From Leclercia sp. LSNIH1 (GTDB taxonomy: Bacteria > Pseudomonadota > Gammaproteobacteria > Enterobacterales > Enterobacteriaceae), in NCBI RefSeq assembly GCF_002902985.1, contig NZ_CP026167.1, forward strand, positions 868,001-932,000: a stretch of DNA of 64,000 bases. The letters are read 5' to 3'. The number at the start of each line of letters is the position of its first letter. The first letter of the stretch is position 1. A model generated the notes under the pieces. It did not search any database, was not told where the DNA came from, and saw nothing but the letters and a program-made list of their open reading frames with translations. Both the position numbers and the translations under genes were made by a program. This document shows, one piece after another, positions 43,158 through 57,442 of the stretch.

Positions 43158-44602
43158 CGCTGGATACCCTCAACGTCATGCTTGCCGTCGGCGAGGAGGG
43201 CATGATCGAAGAGATCATCCTCACTCTGCTGGCCTCGCCGCAGCTGGCGATCTTTTTCGAAAAATTCCCGCGCCTTAAAACCGCCATTACCGACGATCTT
43301 CCTCGTTGGCGGGAAAATCTCCGTAAAAGGCTGAAAGATACCCGCGTCCCGCCGGAACTCACCGAAGAGGTGATGTGTTATCAGCAGAGCCAGTTACTCT
43401 CTACCCCCCAGCTTATCGTCCAGCTGCCGCAGATTTTAACCCTGCTGGACAAGGTTCACTCCCCCTTTGCCGGCCAGGCGCGGCAGCTGGTGGTGGATAA
43501 CGCCACCTTTACCCCCGCCCTGCATACCCTCTTTTTACAGCGCTGGCGGCTGAGCCTGGTGGTGCAGGCCACCTCCCTGAATCAGCAGTTACTGGAAGAG
43601 GAGCGCGAACAGCTGCTCAGCGAAGTACAGGAGCGGATGACCCTGGCCGGGGCGCTGGAGCCGGTACTGGTGGAGAATGAAAATTCCGCCGGTCGCCTCT
43701 GGGATATGAGCGCCGGTCAGCTCAAGCGGGGGGATCATCAGCTTATCGTTCGCTACGGCGATTTTCTGGCACAGCAGCCGGAGCTGATGCAACTGGCGGA
43801 ACAGCTGGGCCGTTCGCGGGAGGCGAAGTCGGTGCCAAAAAAGGATGCCCCGCTGGAAACCTTCCGCACCCTGGTGCGCGAACCGGCGACGGTGCCGGAG
43901 CAGGTGGACGGACTGCAGCAGAGCGATGACATTCTGCGCCTGCTGCCGCCAGAGCTGGCGACCCTCGGCATCACAGAACTTGAGTACGAATTTTACCGTC
44001 GGCTGGTGGAGAAGCAGCTCCTCACTTACCGTCTGCAAGGCGATGCCTGGCGGGAGAAGGTGAGCCAGCGCCCGGCAGTGCATCAGGATTTCGACGAACA
44101 ACCCCGCGGGCCGTTTATCGTCTGCGTGGATACGTCCGGTTCGATGGGAGGATTCAACGAGCAGTGCGCCAAAGCCTTCTGTCTGGCTCTGATGCGCGTG
44201 GCGCTCGCCGACAGACGACGTTGCATTATCATGCTGTTTTCCAGCGAGGTGGTGGGCTACGAACTCTCGGGCCAGCACGGTCTGGAGCAGGCGATCCGTT
44301 TCTTAAGCCAGCGCTTTCGCGGCGGTACCGATCTCGCCAGCTGTTTTCGCGCCATTATTGAGCGGATGCAGGGCGGCGAGTGGTATGACGCCGACGCGGT
44401 GGTGATTTCAGACTTTATTGCCCAGCGGCTGCCGGAAGAGGTGGTGAGTAAGGTGAAGGTACTGCAGCAGGTCCACCAGCATCGTTTTCATGCCGTGGCG
44501 ATGTCCACACATGGAAAACCCGGCATCATGCGCATCTTCGATCATATCTGGCGCTTTGATACCGGGTTGCGTAGCCGCCTGCTGCGGCGCTGGAAACGCT
44601 AA
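43151..44602 (+). CDS. viaA: VWA-domain protein ViaA, partner of RavA
   Basis: A 483-residue protein matching E. coli ViaA. The C-terminal von Willebrand A domain has the MIDAS motif DTSGSMGG (about residues 328-335), with the conserved Thr in RGGTDL. The N-terminal half is helical and binds RavA. Overlap with the end of ravA indicates translational coupling. Its TAA (44600-44602) abuts the stop codon of the convergent asnA directly, with no space for a terminator between them. Confidence 0.96.
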   Translation: MLTLDTLNVMLAVGEEGMIEEIILTLLASPQLAIFFEKFPRLKTAITDDLPRWRENLRKRLKDTRVPPELTEEVMCYQQSQLLSTPQLIVQLPQILTLLDKVHSPFAGQARQLVVDNATFTPALHTLFLQRWRLSLVVQATSLNQQLLEEEREQLLSEVQERMTLAGALEPVLVENENSAGRLWDMSAGQLKRGDHQLIVRYGDFLAQQPELMQLAEQLGRSREAKSVPKKDAPLETFRTLVREPATVPEQVDGLQQSDDILRLLPPELATLGITELEYEFYRRLVEKQLLTYRLQGDAWREKVSQRPAVHQDFDEQPRGPFIVCVDTSGSMGGFNEQCAKAFCLALMRVALADRRRCIIMLFSSEVVGYELSGQHGLEQAIRFLSQRFRGGTDLASCFRAIIERMQGGEWYDADAVVISDFIAQRLPEEVVSKVKVLQQVHQHRFHAVAMSTHGKPGIMRIFDHIWRFDTGLRSRLLRRWKR

Positions 44603-45595
44603 TTACAGCAGGGCGTCGACGCTGTCACGAACCTGCTGCGGCCATACGCCACACTGAACCTGGCCGATATGGGAGAGTTGCAGCAGTAACATGGTCAGAC
44701 GAGACTGGCCGATACCGCCGCCGATGGTCTGCGGCATCTCGCCACGCAGCAGCGCCTGGTGCCACTCCAGCTTAAGGCGATCTTCATCACCGGTAATAGC
44801 CAGCTGGCGCTTCAGCGCCTCGGCATCCACGCGGATCCCCATGGAAGAGAGTTCAAACGCATCTTCCAGCACCGGGTTCCAGACCAGAATATCGCCGTTC
44901 AGGCCCGCCAGGCCGCTCTCGCCTTCGCTGCTCCAGTCATCATAATCCGGCGCACGTACATCGTGACGCTGACCATGAGACAGCTTGCCGCCGATCCCGA
45001 TCAGGAATACGGCCCCTAACTCTTTGGCGATCGCACGCTCACGCCCTTTGGCATCCAGATCCGGGAAGCGGCTCAGCAGCTCCTGGCTGTGAACAAAGTG
45101 GATCGTCTCCGGCAGGAACGGGGTCAGGCCAAACTCTTTGCTGACCGCCGCCTCGGTGGCTTTGATCCCGGCATAAATGGCTTCTACCGTCGCTTTCAGC
45201 GTACCGGTATGACGTTCGCCATCACCCATAACGCGTTCCCAGTCCCACTGGTCAACGTAAACAGAGTGAATCGCGGTAAGACGGTCTTCATCGGGGCGAA
45301 GGGCTTTCATGTGCGTGTAAAGCCCTTCGCCCGCGCTGAAGTCGTGTTGTCCCAGGGTTTGACGCTTCCACTTCGCAAGGGAATGGACCACTTCGAACTG
45401 GGCGTCTGGCAGTGTTTTCACTTTCACCTGAACCGCTTTTTCGCAACCAGACAGGTTGTCCTGCGTCCCGTCGCCCACGCGGCTTAAGATAGGTGCCTGG
45501 ACTTCAACCAGGCCCAGCTTCTCTTCCAGCTGGCGGGAAAAGTGGGATTTAACGAAACTGATCTGGCGTTGTTGTGCGATGTAAGCGGTTTTCAT
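44603..45595 (-). CDS. asnA: Aspartate-ammonia ligase (asparagine synthetase A)
   Basis: The 330-residue class II aminoacyl-tRNA synthetase-like enzyme is the same length as E. coli AsnA. It makes asparagine from aspartate, ammonia and ATP. The segments [32 protein letters not shown] and [14 protein letters not shown] (motif 3-like) are conserved. It is divergent from asnC, whose product activates it when asparagine is scarce. Confidence 0.97.
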   Translation of the reverse strand: MKTAYIAQQRQISFVKSHFSRQLEEKLGLVEVQAPILSRVGDGTQDNLSGCEKAVQVKVKTLPDAQFEVVHSLAKWKRQTLGQHDFSAGEGLYTHMKALRPDEDRLTAIHSVYVDQWDWERVMGDGERHTGTLKATVEAIYAGIKATEAAVSKEFGLTPFLPETIHFVHSQELLSRFPDLDAKGRERAIAKELGAVFLIGIGGKLSHGQRHDVRAPDYDDWSSEGESGLAGLNGDILVWNPVLEDAFELSSMGIRVDAEALKRQLAITGDEDRLKLEWHQALLRGEMPQTIGGGIGQSRLTMLLLQLSHIGQVQCGVWPQQVRDSVDALL

Positions 45596-45745
45596 TATTT
45601 ATACTCCTGCGTCCTGTTGGCATTGATTAAGCAACAAAAAAGAGCCTCTTTCAATAATCCAACAATAAAACTCCCAACTCACTTTTAAATCGCTAAAATT
45701 ACCCGCTAAAATAGAGTGATTCATTAATCTTCATAAGAAAAAGCT

Positions 45746-46204
45746 ATGGAAAATTATCAGATCGACAATCTGGACCGCGGCATTCTCGAGGCGCTGATGG
45801 CTAACGCACGTACCGCCTACGCAGAACTGGCAAAACAGTTTGGCGTCAGCCCGGGGACCATTCACGTGCGCGTAGAGAAGATGAAACAGGCGGGGATCAT
45901 TACCGGCGCCCATATTGACGTCAGTCCGAAACAGCTGGGGTATGACGTCTGCTGTTTTATCGGCATCATCCTTAAGAGCGCTAAAGACTACCCTTCAGCG
46001 CTGGCAAAACTGAATGCGCTGGATGAAGTGACCGAGGCCTACTACACCACCGGCCACTACAGCATCTTTATTAAGGTGATGTGCCGATCGATCGACGCTT
46101 TGCAACAGGTACTTATCAACAAGATCCAAACAATCGATGAAATTCAGTCCACCGAGACGTTGATCTCCCTGCAGAACCCGATCATGCGTACCATCCGCCC
46201 GTAG
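45746..46204 (+). CDS. asnC: Transcriptional regulator AsnC
   Basis: A 152-residue Lrp/AsnC-family regulator. The N-terminal helix-turn-helix is in ILEALMANARTAYAELAKQFGVSPGTIHVRVEKM and the C-terminal RAM domain binds asparagine. It activates asnA and autoregulates. The 150-base divergent gap to asnA holds the promoters. The segment AATAGAGTGATTCATTAATC lies just upstream of its ATG. Confidence 0.97.
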   Translation: MENYQIDNLDRGILEALMANARTAYAELAKQFGVSPGTIHVRVEKMKQAGIITGAHIDVSPKQLGYDVCCFIGIILKSAKDYPSALAKLNALDEVTEAYYTTGHYSIFIKVMCRSIDALQQVLINKIQTIDEIQSTETLISLQNPIMRTIRP

Positions 46205-46294
46205 CCGGGCAAAATAATTACCACATTTTCCACAGGTAGATCCCAGCTCGTTCACAGCGTACAATGTCCTCCTGTTTATCTGAGCGAGCGATCA

Positions 46295-46744
46295 ATGGCG
46301 GACATTACTCTTATTAGCGGCAGCACCCTTGGCGGCGCTGAATATGTCGCGGAACACCTGGCCGAAAAGCTGGAAGACGCGGGCTTTTCTACTGAAACGC
46401 TGCATGGACCGTTATTAGAGGATCTCCAGCTCGACGGGATCTGGCTGTTGATCACCTCCACCCACGGTGCGGGGGATCTTCCGGATAACCTTCTTCCTTT
46501 ATATGAAGAGTTAAAAGAGCAGCAGCCCGACCTGACGAACGTCCGGTTTGGTGCCATTGGTATTGGCAGCCGGGAGTACGACACCTTCTGCGGCGCCGTT
46601 GAGAAGGTCGAGACCGAACTGAAGTCCTGCGGGGCACAACAGATCGGTGAAACGCTGAAGATCAACATCCTCGATCATGATATTCCGGAAGATCCAGCCG
46701 AACTTTGGCTGGCGGAATGGAAAAATTTACTCAAAACAGATTAA
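46295..46744 (+). CDS. mioC: Flavodoxin-like protein MioC
   Basis: A 149-residue flavodoxin-fold protein with the FMN phosphate loop SGSTLGGAEYVAEHL near the N-terminus and the second loop STHGAGDLPDN. In E. coli MioC supports biotin synthase activity. Transcription runs straight into oriC, which begins 17 bases after the stop. A near-consensus DnaA box TTTTCCACA (46226-46234) lies in its promoter region, in keeping with DnaA repression of mioC. Confidence 0.96.
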   Translation: MADITLISGSTLGGAEYVAEHLAEKLEDAGFSTETLHGPLLEDLQLDGIWLLITSTHGAGDLPDNLLPLYEELKEQQPDLTNVRFGAIGIGSREYDTFCGAVEKVETELKSCGAQQIGETLKINILDHDIPEDPAELWLAEWKNLLKTD

Positions 46745-46760
46745 AGATCGTGCGATCAGA

Positions 46761-47028
46761 TGTGGATAACTCTGGTTAAAAGCTTGGATCAACCGGTAGT
46801 TATACAAAGAACAACCCGTGATGACTTTTTGTGCTGTGCATAACATCACGATCTGATCCCAGCTTATACGTCACAGGATCACCGATCATTCACAGCAAAC
46901 GATCCTCTCTAAGCACATGATCTTCTTTGGGAGATCCGGCTTATCCACAGAAACCCGCGATCCTAATAAGAGATCACAATAAAACAGATCTCTAAATAAA
47001 AAGATCTTCTTTTTAATAGCCAGGATCC
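46761..47028. other. oriC: Chromosomal origin of replication oriC
   Basis: Between mioC and mnmG, as in E. coli, the region carries four DnaA boxes in the E. coli order and orientation: R4 TGTGGATAA (46761-46769), R3 TTATACAAA (46800-46808), R2 TGTGCATAA (46835-46843) and R1 TTATCCACA (46941-46949). The AT-rich unwinding element has three 13-mers on the minus strand: R GATCTCTTATTAG (46963-46975), M GATCTGTTTTATT (46978-46990) and L GATCTTTTTATTT (46994-47006). Many GATC sites for Dam and SeqA are present. R1 and R4 are consensus; R2 and R3 differ from the E. coli sequences by one base each. Confidence 0.98.
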
Positions 47029-47117
47029 CAGTGCTTTCTCGAACGACTAAAGTTGAGTAGAATCCACGGCCCGGGCTTCAATCCATTTTCTTACCGCTTT
47101 ACGCGAGGCAGACCACC

Positions 47118-49007
47118 ATGTTTTATCAGGATCCTTTTGACGTCATTATCATTGGCGGGGGTCATGCAGGCACCGAGGCCGCAATGGCCGCGGCGCGAAT
47201 GGGTCAGCAGACCCTGCTTTTGACACACAATATCGACACGCTAGGACAGATGTCCTGTAATCCGGCGATTGGCGGCATTGGGAAAGGACACCTGGTAAAA
47301 GAAGTGGATGCACTTGGCGGCCTGATGGCAACCGCGATCGATCATGCGGGTATCCAGTTTAGGATACTAAACGCGAGCAAAGGCCCCGCCGTTCGGGCGA
47401 CCCGTGCTCAGGCGGACCGCGTGCTCTACCGCCAGGCCGTACGCACCGCGCTGGAGAATCAGCCGAACCTGATGATCTTCCAGCAGGCGGTTGAGGATCT
47501 GATTGTGGAAAACGATCGTGTCGTTGGCGCCGTGACCCAGATGGGTCTGAAGTTCCGTGCCAAAGCCGTCGTGCTGACCGTCGGGACCTTCCTTGACGGC
47601 AAAATTCATATCGGACTGGACAACTACAGCGGTGGCCGTGCTGGCGATCCGCCGTCCATTCCCCTTTCACGCCGTCTGCGCGAGCTGCCGCTGCGCGTCA
47701 GCCGCCTGAAAACCGGTACGCCACCGCGTATCGACGCCCGCACCATTGATTTCAGCGTGCTGGCCCAACAGCACGGCGATAACCCGATGCCGGTCTTCTC
47801 GTTCATGGGTAGCGTGGATCAACATCCGCGCCAGGTGCCGTGCTATGTCACGCACACTAACGAGAAAACACATGACGTGATCCGCAGTAACCTCGATCGC
47901 AGCCCGATGTATGCCGGTGTGATCGAAGGGATCGGCCCACGCTACTGCCCGTCGATCGAAGACAAGGTAATGCGCTTCGCCGATCGTAACCAGCACCAGA
48001 TCTTCCTGGAGCCTGAAGGGCTGACCTCCAACGAGATCTACCCGAACGGTATCTCCACCAGCCTGCCTTTCGACGTGCAGATGCAGATCGTCCGTTCCAT
48101 GCAGGGGATGGAGAATGCGAAGATCGTCCGTCCGGGCTATGCCATTGAGTATGACTTCTTCGATCCACGTGACCTGAAGCCAACCCTGGAGAGCAAATTT
48201 ATCCAGGGGCTCTTCTTCGCCGGTCAGATCAACGGCACAACCGGTTACGAAGAGGCTGCCGCTCAGGGGCTGCTGGCTGGTCTGAACGCCGCGCGCTTCT
48301 CGGCCGAAAAAGAGGGCTGGGCGCCGGGTCGTTCTCAGGCTTATCTGGGCGTACTGGTGGACGACCTCTGCACCCTCGGCACCAAAGAGCCGTACCGCAT
48401 GTTTACCTCCCGCGCGGAATACCGTCTGATGCTGCGTGAAGACAACGCCGACCTGCGCCTGACCGAAATCGGTCGTGAGCTGGGGCTGGTGGATGATGCA
48501 CGCTGGGCGCGCTTCAACGAGAAGCTGGAGAACATCGAGCGTGAACGTCAGCGCCTCAAATCGACCTGGGTCAACCCAACAGCCGAGTCTGTAGACGAAG
48601 TGAATGCTCACCTGTCTGCGCCGCTCTCCCGTGAAGCCAGCGGGGAAGATCTGCTCCGCCGTCCGGAGATGACCTACGACCAGCTAATCCAGATGACGCC
48701 GTTTGCGCCGGGTCTGGAGGATGTCCAGGCTGCTGAACAGGTCGAAATCCAGGTGAAATACGAAGGCTATATCGCCCGTCAGCAGGATGAGATCGAGAAA
48801 CAGCAGCGTAACGAGAGTACGATCCTGCCCGCCACGCTGGATTACCGTCTGGTTAACGGCCTCTCCAACGAGGTGATCGCCAAGCTGAATGACCATAAAC
48901 CGTCGTCTATCGGCCAGGCATCGCGTATTTCAGGCGTCACGCCTGCGGCCATCTCCATTCTGCTGGTGTGGCTGAAAAAACAGGGTATGCTGCGCCGCAG
49001 CGCTTAA
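47118..49007 (+). CDS. mnmG: tRNA uridine-5-carboxymethylaminomethyl modification enzyme MnmG (GidA)
   Basis: The 629-residue protein is the same length as E. coli MnmG. The FAD-binding Rossmann motif [19 protein letters not shown] lies at the N-terminus, with conserved cysteines in [10 protein letters not shown] and [11 protein letters not shown]. With MnmE it modifies the wobble U34 of several tRNAs. It is transcribed away from oriC. In E. coli this transcription influences initiation. Confidence 0.97.
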   Translation: MFYQDPFDVIIIGGGHAGTEAAMAAARMGQQTLLLTHNIDTLGQMSCNPAIGGIGKGHLVKEVDALGGLMATAIDHAGIQFRILNASKGPAVRATRAQADRVLYRQAVRTALENQPNLMIFQQAVEDLIVENDRVVGAVTQMGLKFRAKAVVLTVGTFLDGKIHIGLDNYSGGRAGDPPSIPLSRRLRELPLRVSRLKTGTPPRIDARTIDFSVLAQQHGDNPMPVFSFMGSVDQHPRQVPCYVTHTNEKTHDVIRSNLDRSPMYAGVIEGIGPRYCPSIEDKVMRFADRNQHQIFLEPEGLTSNEIYPNGISTSLPFDVQMQIVRSMQGMENAKIVRPGYAIEYDFFDPRDLKPTLESKFIQGLFFAGQINGTTGYEEAAAQGLLAGLNAARFSAEKEGWAPGRSQAYLGVLVDDLCTLGTKEPYRMFTSRAEYRLMLREDNADLRLTEIGRELGLVDDARWARFNEKLENIERERQRLKSTWVNPTAESVDEVNAHLSAPLSREASGEDLLRRPEMTYDQLIQMTPFAPGLEDVQAAEQVEIQVKYEGYIARQQDEIEKQQRNESTILPATLDYRLVNGLSNEVIAKLNDHKPSSIGQASRISGVTPAAISILLVWLKKQGMLRRSA

Positions 49008-49017
49008 TTGTAAGAAC

Positions 49018-49088
49018 TGCCCGGTGGCGCTGCGCTTACCGGGCCTACAGAATTCCGTAGGGCGGGCTCGCGTAGCGCCACCCGCCCA
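49018..49088. repeat. Paired REP-like elements between mnmG and rsmG
   Basis: GCCCGGTGGCGCTGCGCTTACCGGGCCTAC is followed by a second, diverged and inverted copy GTAGGGCGGGCTCGCGTAGCGCCACCCGCCC, forming a BIME-like pair within the operon. Confidence 0.75.
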
Positions 49089-49112
49089 CACCTATCTCAA
49101 CAGGTATTCGCC

Positions 49113-49736
49113 GTGCTCAACAAACTCACTCGTCTGCTGGAACAAGCCGGTATTTCGCTCACCGATCACCAGAAAAATCAGCTGGTGGGGTATGTCGACA
49201 TGCTGAACAAATGGAACAAGGCCTATAATCTCACCTCGGTTCGCGATCCGAACGAGATGCTGATTCGTCACATCCTCGACAGCATCGTGGTGGCGCCGCA
49301 TCTCAAAGGAGAGCGTTTTATCGACGTGGGAACGGGGCCGGGTCTGCCAGGTATTCCACTCTCTATCGTTCGTCCCGAGAGCCATTTCACGCTGCTGGAC
49401 AGCCTGGGCAAGCGCGTACGCTTCCTGCGTCAGGTTCAGCATGAACTGAAGCTGGAAAACATTTATCCGGTGCAGAGTAGGGTAGAGGCGTTCCCCGCCG
49501 AGCCGCCATTTGATGGTGTGATCAGCCGGGCCTTTGCCTCGCTCAATGACATGATCGACTGGTGTAAGCATCTGCCTGCGGAAAATGGCCGCTTCTATGC
49601 CCTGAAAGGGGTGCTGCCGGAAGACGAAATCGCGCAGATGCCTGAAGGTTTTGAGGTGGAAGAGGCGATTAAATTGCATGTTCCCCAGCTGGAAGGCGAG
49701 CGTCATCTGGTGATCGTTAAGCCAAAATATTTTTAA
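49113..49736 (+). CDS. rsmG: 16S rRNA (guanine527-N7)-methyltransferase RsmG (GidB)
   Basis: The 207-residue SAM-dependent methyltransferase is the same length as E. coli RsmG. SAM motif I is [16 protein letters not shown] (about residues 67-82), followed by [12 protein letters not shown]. It methylates G527 of 16S rRNA; loss gives low-level streptomycin resistance. The start is GTG (49113-49115) with a weak CAGGTA upstream. It follows mnmG after a REP pair, so cotranscription is likely. Confidence 0.96.
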   Translation: MLNKLTRLLEQAGISLTDHQKNQLVGYVDMLNKWNKAYNLTSVRDPNEMLIRHILDSIVVAPHLKGERFIDVGTGPGLPGIPLSIVRPESHFTLLDSLGKRVRFLRQVQHELKLENIYPVQSRVEAFPAEPPFDGVISRAFASLNDMIDWCKHLPAENGRFYALKGVLPEDEIAQMPEGFEVEEAIKLHVPQLEGERHLVIVKPKYF

Positions 49737-50233
49737 AAATATAATAAAAAATGTGGAATTTGTGCTGTTCTTAGGATGTTAAAAATTACGCGACAGGCTA
49801 AGAAATAGACAAGGTTAATTTAACCACTTTTTTACTGGGGATTTTCTTTGGGTTAACCTGGACATGTAGTTAACCCAAAAGATAATAAACACCGAAAATA
49901 TCAGCTTGCTAAAAGTAGGGAAGAGTAATCAGATTGTAATGTTAAATATTTATTAAAAATGTCAATAAAAGGTTTTTGTTGTATACAGGGCTGTTTTGAG
50001 AATAGTTGCTGAAATTAATCTTTAATATCATAAAGATGAAATATAACGTTTTACCGCTTTAATTTATTCGACCTTATCGTAAATGTGTATTTTGTGATCT
50101 CGTGCACGCTTTATCGTCAACGTTTCCGCGTTGTTTGCAGTTTTGACGCGCCATTCATAGTTTGACGAAAAGTTAAGAAATAGCGCCGGGGAAAAATATT
50201 TAAACATTTATTCACCTTTTCGCTACTTATTGT
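49737..50233. other. AT-rich non-coding stretch between rsmG and the atp promoter
   Basis: No ORF of convincing quality is present in about 500 bases. The only strong structure is the perfect 11-bp inverted repeat TTTGGGTTAAC (49847-49857) and GTTAACCCAAA (49869-49879) with an 11-base spacer. The rest is A/T-rich and could hold weak promoters or protein-binding sites. Confidence 0.6.
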
Positions 50234-50261
50234 TTGAAATCACGGGGACGCACCGTATAAT
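50234..50261 (+). promoter_or_regulatory. atp operon promoter
   Basis: TTGAAA (50234-50239) and TATAAT (50256-50261) are 16 bases apart and closely match the sequence I recall for the main E. coli atpI promoter (ACGGGGACGCACCGTATAAT). Confidence 0.88.
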
Positions 50262-50348
50262 TTGTCCGCTTTTTGCTGCTTGACTCTGAGCCTTAAAGAA
50301 CGTTTTATACGACACGCGACATACCTCGAAGTGAGCAGGAGTAAAAAC

Positions 50349-51556
<1,208 letters not shown>

Positions 51557-51587
51557 TTCTTTACCAACACTACTACGTTTTAACTGA

Positions 51588-51874
<287 letters not shown>

Positions 51875-51897
51875 TAAATTTAAAGAGGTATTGTGCT

Positions 51898-52368
51898 GTG
51901 AACATGAACGCAACAATCCTCGGCCAGGCCATCGCGTTTGTTATCTTTGTCTGGTTCTGCATGAAGTATGTATGGCCGCCTTTAATGGCTGCCATCGAAA
52001 AACGTCAGAAAGAAATTTCTGACGGCCTGGCTTCTGCAGAACGCGCTAAGAAAGATTTGGACCTTGCACAGGCCAACGCGACCGACCAGCTGAAAAAAGC
52101 GAAAGCGGAAGCCCAGGTAATCATCGAGCAGGCGAACAAACGTCGTTCTCAGATCCTGGACGAAGCGAAAGCTGAAGCAGAACAGGAACGTACTAAAATC
52201 GTGACACAAGCGCAGGCAGAAATTGATGCCGAGCGTAAACGTGCTCGCGAAGAGCTGCGTAAGCAGGTCGCGATTCTGGCTGTTGCTGGCGCCGAGAAGA
52301 TCATCGAACGTTCCGTGGATGAAGCTGCTAACAGCGACATCGTGGACAAACTTGTCGCTGAACTGTAA
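51898..52368 (+). CDS. atpF: ATP synthase F0 subunit b
   Basis: The 156-residue stator subunit has one N-terminal transmembrane helix ([20 protein letters not shown]) and a long charged coiled coil rich in Ala, Glu and Lys. The start is GTG, as in E. coli; an ATG follows two codons later. The gap to atpH is 14 bases and contains a strong AAGGAGG. Confidence 0.98.
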   Translation: MNMNATILGQAIAFVIFVWFCMKYVWPPLMAAIEKRQKEISDGLASAERAKKDLDLAQANATDQLKKAKAEAQVIIEQANKRRSQILDEAKAEAEQERTKIVTQAQAEIDAERKRAREELRKQVAILAVAGAEKIIERSVDEAANSDIVDKLVAEL

Positions 52369-52382
52369 GGAGGGAGGGGCTG

Positions 52383-52916
52383 ATGTCTGAATTTGTTACG
52401 GTAGCTCGCCCCTACGCCAAAGCAGCTTTTGACTTTGCTATCGAACACCAAAATGTCGATCGCTGGCAGAACATGCTGGCGTTTGCCGCTGAGGTAACGA
52501 AAAACGAACATATGGCTGAGATGCTTTCTGGCGCCCTGGCGCCTGAAACCCTCGCCGATTCGTTCATCGCCATTTGCGGTGAGCAGCTGGACGCCAACGG
52601 CCAGAACCTGATTCGGGTAATGGCAGAAAATGGTCGTCTGAAAGCGCTCCCGGATGTTCTCGAGCAGTTTGAGCACTTGCGTGCCCTCAGTGAAGCCACT
52701 GTTGAAGTTCACGTAACTTCTGCGACTGAACTGAGTAACGAACAGCTTGCGAAAATCACCGCCGCGATGGAAAAACGTCTGTCACGCAAAGTGAAGCTGA
52801 ATTGCAATATCGATAAGTCTGTAATGGCAGGCGTAATCATCCGTGCGGGTGATATGGTCATTGATGGCAGCGTACGCGGCCGTCTTGAGCGCCTTGCAGA
52901 CGTCTTGCAGTCTTAA
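52383..52916 (+). CDS. atpH: ATP synthase F1 subunit delta
   Basis: The 177-residue delta subunit is the same length as in E. coli. The N-terminal six-helix domain ([14 protein letters not shown]) binds the top of the alpha subunits, and the C-terminal part, with [21 protein letters not shown], contacts subunit b. It links F1 to the stator. Confidence 0.98.
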   Translation: MSEFVTVARPYAKAAFDFAIEHQNVDRWQNMLAFAAEVTKNEHMAEMLSGALAPETLADSFIAICGEQLDANGQNLIRVMAENGRLKALPDVLEQFEHLRALSEATVEVHVTSATELSNEQLAKITAAMEKRLSRKVKLNCNIDKSVMAGVIIRAGDMVIDGSVRGRLERLADVLQS

Positions 52917-52928
52917 GGGGACTGGAGC

Positions 52929-54470
52929 ATGCAACTGAATTCCACCGAAATCAGCGAACTGATCAAGCAGCGCATTGCTCAGTTCAGTGTTGTGAGTGAA
53001 GCTCACAACGAAGGTACTATTGTTTCTGTAAGCGACGGTGTTATCCGCATCCACGGCCTGGCCGATTGTATGCAGGGTGAAATGATCTCCCTGCCGGGTA
53101 ACCGTTACGCTATCGCACTGAACCTGGAGCGCGACTCCGTAGGTGCAGTTGTGATGGGTCCTTACGCTGACCTCGCCGAAGGCATGAAGGTTAAGTGTAC
53201 TGGCCGTATTCTTGAAGTTCCAGTTGGCCGCGGCCTGCTGGGTCGCGTGGTGAACACCCTGGGTGCGCCAATCGACGGTAAAGGTCCGGTTGAGCACGAT
53301 GGCTTCTCCCCAATCGAAGTTATCGCACCGGGCGTAATCGATCGTCAGTCCGTCGACCAGCCGGTACAGACCGGTTATAAATCCGTTGACGCCATGATCC
53401 CAATCGGCCGTGGCCAGCGTGAGCTGATCATCGGTGACCGTCAGACCGGTAAAACCGCGATGGCAATCGATGCGATCATCAACCAGCGCGATTCCGGCAT
53501 CAAATGTGTGTACGTAGCTATTGGCCAGAAAGCGTCCACCATCTCTAACGTGGTGCGTAAACTGGAAGAGCACGGCGCGCTGTCCAACACCATCGTTGTT
53601 GTGGCGACCGCTTCTGAATCTGCTGCACTGCAATACCTGGCACCGTATGCCGGTTGCGCAATGGGCGAATACTTCCGTGACCGCGGTGAAGATGCACTGA
53701 TCGTATACGATGACCTGTCTAAACAGGCTGTTGCTTACCGTCAGGTTTCCCTGCTGCTCCGTCGTCCACCTGGACGTGAAGCATTCCCGGGCGACGTATT
53801 CTATCTGCACTCCCGTCTGCTGGAGCGTGCATCCCGCGTTAACGCGGAATACGTTGAGAACTTCACCAAAGGTGAAGTGAAGGGTAAAACGGGCTCTCTG
53901 ACCGCTCTGCCGATCATTGAAACCCAGGCGGGTGACGTTTCTGCGTTCGTTCCGACCAACGTAATCTCCATTACCGATGGTCAGATCTTCCTGGAAACCA
54001 ACCTGTTTAACTCCGGTATTCGTCCGGCGGTTAACCCGGGTATCTCCGTATCCCGTGTGGGTGGTGCAGCGCAGACCAAGATCATCAAGAAACTGTCCGG
54101 TGGTATCCGTACCGCACTGGCACAGTATCGTGAACTGGCAGCGTTCTCCCAGTTTGCATCCGATCTTGACGATGCAACCCGTAAACAGCTTGACCACGGT
54201 CAGAAAGTGACCGAGCTGCTGAAACAGAAACAGTATGCCCCTATGTCAGTCGCACAGCAGGGCCTGGTACTGTTCGCAGCAGAACGTGGTTATCTGGGGG
54301 ATGTAGAACTGGCGAAAATCGGTAGCTTTGAAGCCGCACTGCTGGCTTACGCTGACCGTGACCATGCTCCACTGATGCAAGAGATCAACCAGTCCGGTGG
54401 CTATAACGACGAAATCGAAGGCAAGCTGAAGAGCCTGCTCGATTCCTTCAAAGCAACCCAGTCCTGGTAA
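52929..54470 (+). CDS. atpA: ATP synthase F1 subunit alpha
   Basis: The 513-residue non-catalytic nucleotide-binding subunit is the same length as in E. coli. The P-loop GDRQTGKT lies at about 169-176, and the alpha/beta signature [17 protein letters not shown] contains the catalytic arginine finger (about R373). Codon usage is highly biased. Confidence 0.99.
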   Translation: MQLNSTEISELIKQRIAQFSVVSEAHNEGTIVSVSDGVIRIHGLADCMQGEMISLPGNRYAIALNLERDSVGAVVMGPYADLAEGMKVKCTGRILEVPVGRGLLGRVVNTLGAPIDGKGPVEHDGFSPIEVIAPGVIDRQSVDQPVQTGYKSVDAMIPIGRGQRELIIGDRQTGKTAMAIDAIINQRDSGIKCVYVAIGQKASTISNVVRKLEEHGALSNTIVVVATASESAALQYLAPYAGCAMGEYFRDRGEDALIVYDDLSKQAVAYRQVSLLLRRPPGREAFPGDVFYLHSRLLERASRVNAEYVENFTKGEVKGKTGSLTALPIIETQAGDVSAFVPTNVISITDGQIFLETNLFNSGIRPAVNPGISVSRVGGAAQTKIIKKLSGGIRTALAQYRELAAFSQFASDLDDATRKQLDHGQKVTELLKQKQYAPMSVAQQGLVLFAAERGYLGDVELAKIGSFEAALLAYADRDHAPLMQEINQSGGYNDEIEGKLKSLLDSFKATQSW

Positions 54471-54520
54471 CGTCTGGCGGTCTGTCTTAGGACAGACCGC
54501 AAGGCATTGAGGAGAAGCTC

Positions 54521-56798
<2,278 letters not shown>

Positions 56799-56818
56799 CG
56801 CCTTAATCGGAGGGTGAT

Positions 56819-57238
56819 ATGGCAATGACTTACCACCTGGACGTCGTCAGCGCAGAGCAACAAATGTTCTCTGGTCTGGTCGAGAAAATCCAGGTAACGG
56901 GTAGCGAAGGTGAACTGGGTATTTTCCCGGGTCACGCCCCGCTGCTCACCGCCATTAAGCCTGGTATGATCCGCATCGTTAAACAGTTCGGTCATGAAGA
57001 GTTTATCTATCTGTCTGGCGGCATTATTGAAGTGCAGCCTGGTAGCGTGACCGTACTGGCTGATACCGCAATTCGTGGCCAGGATCTCGACGAAGCACGA
57101 GCTCTGGAATCGAAGCGTAAAGCAGAAGAGCACATTAAGAGCTCTCATGGCGACGTGGATTACGCTCAGGCGTCTGCAGAGCTGGCCAAAGCGATCGCGA
57201 AACTGCGCGTTATCGAGTTGACCAAAAAAGCGATGTAA
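56819..57238 (+). CDS. atpC: ATP synthase F1 subunit epsilon
   Basis: The 139-residue epsilon subunit has the N-terminal beta sandwich ([19 protein letters not shown]) and a two-helix C-terminal inhibitory domain. It is the last gene of the operon and is followed within 50 bases by a strong terminator. Confidence 0.98.
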   Translation: MAMTYHLDVVSAEQQMFSGLVEKIQVTGSEGELGIFPGHAPLLTAIKPGMIRIVKQFGHEEFIYLSGGIIEVQPGSVTVLADTAIRGQDLDEARALESKRKAEEHIKSSHGDVDYAQASAELAKAIAKLRVIELTKKAM

Positions 57239-57258
57239 CACCGGCTTGAAAGCACGAA

Positions 57259-57289
57259 AGCCAGTCTGGTCTTCAGACTGGCTTTTTTT
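57259..57289 (+). terminator. atp operon terminator
   Basis: AAAGCCAGTCTG-GTCTT-CAGACTGGCTTT followed by further T residues forms a 12-bp stem with a 5-base loop. Confidence 0.95.
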
Positions 57290-57337
57290 ATGGATCTGTT
57301 TCAGTAAATCTGAAACTAAAACGATGTTTTATTATTT

Positions 57338-57353
57338 TGTGATTTATCTCACA
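57338..57353 (+). promoter_or_regulatory. CRP site 1 upstream of the 23-codon ORF
   Basis: TGTGATTTATCTCACA has both consensus CRP half-sites (TGTGA-N6-TCACA). Its centre, 57345.5, lies 61.5 bases before the start point predicted from TTGTCA (57373-57378) and TGTGAT (57395-57400), the classic class I distance. Confidence 0.85.
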
Positions 57354-57372
57354 AAAAGATTGATCGGCAGAA

Positions 57373-57400
57373 TTGTCAGGAGTAGACTTCGTTTTGTGAT
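57373..57400 (+). promoter_or_regulatory. Candidate CRP-dependent promoter
   Basis: TTGTCA and TGTGAT are spaced by 16 bases, and the poor -10 is what is expected of an activator-dependent promoter. The predicted start is about 57407. The -10 overlaps CRP site 2. Confidence 0.45.
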
Positions 57401-57410
57401 GAATGTCACA
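57395..57410 (+). promoter_or_regulatory. CRP site 2 upstream of the 23-codon ORF
   Basis: TGTGATGAATGTCACA is a second perfect TGTGA-N6-TCACA site, 57 bases downstream of site 1. It overlaps the predicted -10 and start, so it could repress, or it could activate a promoter further down. Confidence 0.85.
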
Positions 57411-57442
57411 TAACTGAACTCCAAAAATATCAGGATGCCATC

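Noticed and set aside
52782..54197. 471-codon minus-strand ORF over atpA and the end of atpH
   Set aside because: It is an antisense shadow of highly biased atpA codons, with no plausible protein features. The same applies to the 460-codon ORF antisense to glnA (10295-11677) and the 560-codon ORF antisense to yihQ (2628-4310).
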